Positions 59,968 through 64,000 of a DNA stretch of 64,000 nt are shown one piece after another (the stretch's first letter is position 1; the number at the start of each line of letters is the position of its first letter). Made by a program: the position numbers and the translations under genes. Source of the DNA: Serratia ureilytica (GTDB lineage: Bacteria; Pseudomonadota; Gammaproteobacteria; Enterobacterales; Enterobacteriaceae); NCBI RefSeq assembly GCF_013375155.1, contig NZ_JABXOF010000013.1, positions 1 through 64,000 of the forward strand, given 5' to 3'. A model generated the notes under the pieces. The model was not told the origin of the DNA and searched no databases. It saw nothing but the letters and a program-made list of their open reading frames with translations.

Positions 59968-60642
59968 TTAAATCTCGTCAGGCGTCCGGAGGTTGGTCAC
60001 CGCGATGCGCTCGCCGTGTTTACGCTCTCTTTCAGACTGCATATTGGCGCGGTAAACGCCCTGATCGCCGACAACCCACGACAGTGGGCGACGTTCTTTG
60101 CCGATGGATTCCTGCAGCAGCATCAGCGCTTGCATGTAGGCTTCCGGACGCGGTGGGCAGCCGGGAATGTACACGTCGACCGGCAGGAACTTGTCCACGC
60201 CCTGCACCACGGAATAGATGTCGTACATGCCGCCGGAGTTGGCGCAAGCGCCCATCGAGATCACCCACTTGGGCTCCAGCATCTGCTCGTACAGGCGTTG
60301 GATAACCGGGGCCATCTTGGTGAAGCAGGTGCCGGCCACCACCATCAGGTCAGCCTGACGCGGGGAGGCGCGCAACACTTCCGCACCGAAACGCGCCACG
60401 TCGTGAACGGCGGTAAACGACGTCACCATCTCCACGTAACAGCACGAAAGGCCGAAGTTATACGGCCAAATAGAGTTTTTACGCCCCCAGTTCACCATGT
60501 CATGCAGCGCATGCTCGAGTTTACCCATGTAAACCGTGCGGTGGACCTGTTGTTCCAGGGGATCGGCGACGATCTCCTGTTTTTGCAGGGGATAACGGTC
60601 GTTCTCACCGTTCGGGTCTATGCGGGTGAGCGTATAGTCCAT
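59968..60642 (-). CDS. nuoB: NADH-quinone oxidoreductase subunit B
   Basis: A 224-residue subunit that holds the terminal N2 4Fe-4S cluster. The tandem cysteines are in GLSCCYVEM and the others in [11 protein letters not shown] and PGCPPRPEA. It donates electrons to quinone next to NuoD and NuoH. Fifteen bases after nuoA; a 96-base gap separates it from nuoCD. Confidence 0.97.
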   Translation of the reverse strand: MDYTLTRIDPNGENDRYPLQKQEIVADPLEQQVHRTVYMGKLEHALHDMVNWGRKNSIWPYNFGLSCCYVEMVTSFTAVHDVARFGAEVLRASPRQADLMVVAGTCFTKMAPVIQRLYEQMLEPKWVISMGACANSGGMYDIYSVVQGVDKFLPVDVYIPGCPPRPEAYMQALMLLQESIGKERRPLSWVVGDQGVYRANMQSERERKHGERIAVTNLRTPDEI

Positions 60643-60657
60643 CTTAATGCCTCGCTG

Positions 60658-61095
60658 TTACTGCGGATGACTGTTGGTGTTAGTGATCGTGCTCGGTTTG
60701 CTGCGGCGTTGGGAACGCGCCGGAGTCCAATCCAACGCGCCGATGCGCACCAGATAAACCAGACCGGCCAATAGCACCAAAATGAAAATGGCGGCTTCGA
60801 TAAAGCCTACCCAGCCGCTCTCGCGAATCGAGACCGACCAGGCATACAGGTATAAGGCTTCAACGTCGAAAATAACGAAGAACATGGCCACCAGGTAGAA
60901 CTTGGCGGACAAACGCATGCGCGCCGTGCCGACCGAGTCGATGCCTGATTCAAACGGGGTGTGTTTGGCGCGCGCCCGGGCTCTCCCGCCCAAGAAGAAC
61001 GCGCCCAGCAGCATTAAGCCGCAGAGCCCGATAGCCACAACGAGAAATACGGCGAGCGCCCAGTGATGAGCGATAACTTCAGTGGTTGTTGACAT
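60658..61095 (-). CDS. nuoA: NADH-quinone oxidoreductase subunit A
   Basis: A 145-residue, three-helix subunit. The conserved loop is [19 protein letters not shown] and the second helix motif [19 protein letters not shown]. It is the first gene of nuoABCDEFGHIJKLMN and follows a long leader that should contain the operon promoters. Confidence 0.96.
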   Translation of the reverse strand: MSTTTEVIAHHWALAVFLVVAIGLCGLMLLGAFFLGGRARARAKHTPFESGIDSVGTARMRLSAKFYLVAMFFVIFDVEALYLYAWSVSIRESGWVGFIEAAIFILVLLAGLVYLVRIGALDWTPARSQRRSKPSTITNTNSHPQ

Positions 61096-61750
61096 ACTCT
61101 ATGCTTACTCATCAAAAGTGGCGTCGATCGCACTGCTCTTGTCACCGGCAGTTAGTGCGCCACATCGATTTAAGGGAAGGATAAATAACCACACAAACAA
61201 ACTGCTTTTACAGCGAGTTAGGCAGCGTTTTTCTGTGGGCTTTTTACTCCTTTCTATAACCTTTTGTCAACTTTGACAAAAGTATCTACACACTAGTTTA
61301 CATACGTATCATTTGATTAACATTTGATGCGCCAGGGACAGGCTAAATCGTGTCAGTTAATTTTTGTGTAGAAACAGATAGATATAAACCAACATGCACA
61401 TTTCAGTTTTACTATACCATTGTCTCAGGAATTCCCTGTTCTTCCACTCACTACCTAGGGGTATTTTTTTGATCCAGGACACGTTTTCAGCATAAATCCT
61501 CAAAAAAAGTGTGGCCCTTTAACAATTTTCCTCAAATTGAGCCGCAAAAACGGCCGCTATAAGCTAACAAAATAACCATGCTATTACCATGCCTTTAACC
61601 CATTCAATCTTATTGCTCAAAAAACGAACTTAGCGTATTAAACCCGGCCAAACTCTCTTTTCAGTAACGCTTAAAAGTTAACAAAACATCCAACTCAATT
61701 AAAAAAACAAACCAAACACATATAAATACAATTTTAGGTAAAAAAAGGAC
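61096..61750 (-). promoter_or_regulatory. nuo operon promoter and leader region
   Basis: About 650 AT-rich bases between nuoA and the lrhA terminator hold no supported gene. The E. coli nuo operon has a similarly long regulated region used by ArcA, NarL, Fnr and IHF. TACCTAGGGGTA at 61454-61465 has TACC/GGTA arms that could be a NarL-type pair, but no site can be assigned with confidence. Confidence 0.55.
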
Positions 61751-61780
61751 AAAAAAAACCTCCGCCGAAGCAGAGGTTTT
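61751..61780 (-). terminator. lrhA terminator
   Basis: On the minus strand AAAACCTCTGC, loop TTCG and GCGGAGGTTTTTTTT make a strong stem with one mismatch and a long T run. Confidence 0.9.
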
Positions 61781-61802
61781 CATCAGATATCGCGCCGCAG
61801 CG

Positions 61803-62747
61803 TTATTCTTCTTCGTCCACCAGGCTGGCGTCATCCTGATCGCTCTGGAGACCGCCTTCCGCGCCGTTGAAGCCATAGCCGTCATTGCCGCCCTGCATCG
61901 CGCTAAAGATGGCCATCGCCAGCTCGTTGCTGCACTGCGCGTTTTTGCACAGCGCATACTGGGTATCCGGCAACGGCGGCAAACCTTCCGCCGCGCCCAG
62001 CACCCGCAGGTCAGGGCTCATCATCTCGATCGGCCGCGCGGTCACGCCCAGGCCGGCCTTGCAAGCCGCCCGCACCGCGGACAGCGTGGAAGCGACGTAG
62101 GCGATGCGCCACGGGATGCCGGCTTCGTCCAACTGCTTGATCGCCAGCGAACGGAACGGGCTTGGCTCGTCCATCACCACCAGCGGGATCGGCTCGCCGG
62201 CCTGGTAATGGTAATCGGCGGCGCAGTACCACAACGTCGGCGACGTGCGCAGCACGATGTGCGGATGCCCTTCGGGATCGGCCGTGGTCACCGCCAGATC
62301 GATCTCGCCCTCTTCCAGCAGATCGACCATCGTCGTGCTGCGCTTCACGCGCACGTCAATAGCCAGCTTCGGATAGATGGCGGTTACGCGGTTCAGCAGG
62401 AAAGGCAGAATGGTATCGGCGGTGTCGTCGGAAGCGCCGATGGTCAGAACACCTTTAATATTGTTGTACATCAGAGAGGTACAGGCTTCATCGTTAAAGC
62501 GCAGGATTTTTCTGGCATAACCGAGAAGCTGAATACCATGCTCAGTCAGAAGTTTGTTGCGCCCATGGCGGGCAAACAGTTCTTTGCCGACCAGTTGCTC
62601 TAATCGCTGCATTTGTTGGCTGACGGCTGATTGAGTACGGCAAACGGCGACAGCCGCCGCTGCGAAAGTATTCAAATCAGCAACCGCAACAAAGGTTCTT
62701 AGCAGATCGAGGTCGAGATTAAGTATCGGACGATTTGCAGTTGTCAT
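61803..62747 (-). CDS. lrhA: LysR family regulator LrhA
   Basis: A 314-residue LysR regulator. The start [20 protein letters not shown] and helix-turn-helix [20 protein letters not shown] are those of LrhA. The C-terminal tail is acidic ([12 protein letters not shown]). LrhA represses flhDC and fimbriae in E. coli and lies beside nuo; Serratia and Yersinia orthologues (HexA/PecT/RovM group) control motility, exoenzymes and secondary metabolites. It is monocistronic, with a long structured leader and its own terminator. Confidence 0.95.
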   Translation of the reverse strand: MTTANRPILNLDLDLLRTFVAVADLNTFAAAAVAVCRTQSAVSQQMQRLEQLVGKELFARHGRNKLLTEHGIQLLGYARKILRFNDEACTSLMYNNIKGVLTIGASDDTADTILPFLLNRVTAIYPKLAIDVRVKRSTTMVDLLEEGEIDLAVTTADPEGHPHIVLRTSPTLWYCAADYHYQAGEPIPLVVMDEPSPFRSLAIKQLDEAGIPWRIAYVASTLSAVRAACKAGLGVTARPIEMMSPDLRVLGAAEGLPPLPDTQYALCKNAQCSNELAMAIFSAMQGGNDGYGFNGAEGGLQSDQDDASLVDEEE

Positions 62748-63603
62748 AGTGTATTCTTCACTTTTTTAAATTCTAATTTACGAACTACTACCCTGGTGTG
62801 TTTCTCAGACGCCGTTGAAAAAGGACGGAGCCTGTTATGACAGTACCCCACTCATAAGTGGAGGGCAAAAAAATTACTTATGATTCGTTACCTCTATCGC
62901 TTTTTGAAATGCGATCTATCGATGCTGCTTATAGAACGCGGGGGACTAAATGCCGGCATACGGGGAAAACCCCCACCGGGCCTGAGATTTTACTCATTCA
63001 TACTGCCTAATTTCCACTCCATTCGTGCTACTGATAACCCTTATCAACTGGCGTTCAGACTGCATTTACGAGCAAGAAATATAAATAATTAACGGCACCG
63101 ACTTCGTGTCACCACGCAATGAATTTAATAAATTCAATCAGTAAGATTTTTACTTTAAATAATATTCTCATAACCACATAAACAATGCTTAAGATAAAAT
63201 ATAAAGTAAAGCTTATGTAAATATGCCATTTTTCTTAGTGTGGTGTGTCATCTGACAACCCGCTATCAGACAACTCCGGTATTATCGTTCCTTTACAGTT
63301 ACTGAAAACCATTCTCCCTTATGGCTTATCAGTTCTCCACACCCAAGCGCTGACGCCAGCGCGTCGCGTTGAACGACGCTCGATTTCACAGAACAAAACC
63401 CTAGTAAAATTATAGTTCATGAAATTATGAACCAAAAAATAACTTTACCTTTGCTTATCATAACTAAAATCCCCCGTTACGACATGCATTTGCACCAAAG
63501 GCGTGCAAAACCCTTCAAAAGCAACTACGCCAGGAGTACATTGGGCGGGTTGCGGCGTCCCACGGTAGGAGCGCCCCTATCCCAGCAAAAGGCTCAACTT
63601 TTT
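62748..63603. promoter_or_regulatory. Long lrhA-alaA divergent spacer with hairpins and a palindrome
   Basis: Some 850 bases without a supported gene separate lrhA and alaA. On the lrhA side a hairpin CCCCACT-CATA-AGTGGAGGG lies at 62846-62864, and a second G/C element GGGG-AAAA-CCCC at 62963-62974. The middle (63090-63250) is strongly AT-rich. Near alaA there is an 18-base palindrome (63415-63432) and a GC-rich hairpin (63554-63575). LrhA autoregulation and H-NS or Lrp-like control are expected from E. coli. Confidence 0.6.
63415..63432. promoter_or_regulatory. 18-base palindrome between lrhA and alaA
   Basis: GTTCATGAAATTATGAAC has exact six-base arms (GTTCAT/ATGAAC) and an AT-rich six-base centre, 172 bases before the alaA start. 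The form suits a dimeric repressor or LysR-type site. No known regulator was matched. Confidence 0.5.
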
Positions 63604-64000
63604 ATGTCCCCCATTGAGAAATCCAGCAAACTGGACAACGTCTGCTATGACATTCGCGGCCCGGTGCTTAAAGAAGCTAAACGTCTTGAAGAAGAAGGCA
63701 ATAAAGTCCTGAAACTGAACATCGGCAACCCTGCCCCGTTCGGCTTCGACGCCCCGGACGAAATCCTGGTCGACGTGATCCGCAATCTGCCCACGGCGCA
63801 AGGCTACTCCGATTCCAAAGGCCTCTTCTCGGCGCGTAAAGCGATCATGCAGCACTATCAGGCGCGCAACATGCGTGACGTGACCGTTGAGGATATCTAC
63901 ATTGGCAACGGCGTCTCCGAGCTGATCGTTCAGTCCATGCAGGCGCTGCTCAACAGCGGCGACGAAATGCTGGTGCCGGCGCCGGACTATCCGCTGTGGA
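63604..64000 (+). CDS. alaA: Glutamate-pyruvate aminotransferase AlaA, N-terminal part
   Basis: The first 132 codons of a class I/II PLP aminotransferase that runs off the window. It starts MSPIEKSSKLDNVCYDIRGP and continues with KLNIGNPAPFGFDAP, GYSDSKGLFSARKAI and IYIGNGVSELIVQSMQALL, matching E. coli AlaA (YfbQ), the main alanine-forming transaminase. The PLP lysine lies beyond the window. Position next to lrhA matches E. coli. Confidence 0.93.
   Translation, partial: MSPIEKSSKLDNVCYDIRGPVLKEAKRLEEEGNKVLKLNIGNPAPFGFDAPDEILVDVIRNLPTAQGYSDSKGLFSARKAIMQHYQARNMRDVTVEDIYIGNGVSELIVQSMQALLNSGDEMLVPAPDYPLW

Noticed and set aside
46269..61276. Many long plus-strand frames opposite the nuo operon
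   Set aside because: All are antisense to well conserved complex I genes and have the H/Q/R-rich composition of shadows.
62880..63092. A 70-codon frame (starts MIRYLYRFLKC) in the lrhA-alaA spacer
   Set aside because: No ribosome binding site of note, no family resemblance, and it overlaps structured leader sequence. Conservation would be needed to revive it.

Overview
The window is chromosomal DNA of an enterobacterium of the Serratia type, most like Serratia marcescens. GC is high and most genes match Escherichia coli orthologues closely, in blocks familiar from the ompC–rcs–gyrA–nrdAB and men–nuo–lrhA regions. I see no rRNA, insertion sequence, prophage or CRISPR array. Identifications rest on reading protein motifs and remembered family sequences; no database search was run.

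Layout. Positions 1-8,000 are accessory-like. The 3' tip of a tRNA-Pro gene is followed by a gentisate (3-hydroxybenzoate type) catabolic cluster with a divergent LysR regulator, a LexA-controlled dinI-like gene, tRNA-Thr and tRNA-Ser, the lipoprotein osmE, and a TetR/DUF1348/VOC group. Positions 8,050-21,600 hold envelope stress and core genes: porin ompC with the divergent antisense RNA micF, a DUF4186 gene and an MFS transporter, the Rcs phosphorelay (rcsD-rcsB and opposing rcsC), gyrA and ubiG. Positions 21,600-25,830 hold aerobic ribonucleotide reductase nrdA-nrdB-yfaE behind DnaA and NrdR sites.

Positions 25,800-33,440 are mixed: a hok/sok type I toxin-antitoxin locus that is easy to miss, an AraC regulator divergent from an FAD monooxygenase, the CinA-like yfaY, tyrP behind a perfect TyrR box, yfaZ and catalase katA. 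Positions 33,437-39,800 carry the menaquinone operon menDHBCE (menF is not here) and elaB. Positions 39,879-45,969 carry idnD-idnO with a divergent LacI regulator, a DUF1097 membrane protein, and an MFS exporter divergent from a LysR regulator. Positions 46,029-61,095 are the complete thirteen-gene nuo operon (NuoC and NuoD fused) for respiratory complex I, followed upstream by its regulator lrhA. The window ends inside alaA.

How it fits together. MenDHBCE makes the menaquinone that complex I can reduce, and LrhA is the known regulator next to nuo. OmpC/MicF and RcsDBC adjust the envelope. NrdAB and GyrA serve DNA synthesis. The accessory clusters add aromatic and sugar-acid catabolism. No clearly new multi-gene system was found. 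The most rewarding items are the hok/sok locus, several unexplained RNA hairpins and palindromes (lrhA-alaA spacer, nuoL-nuoM, nrdA-nrdB), and incomplete pathway clusters (gentisate without its hydroxylase, men without menF, idn without kinase or permease).
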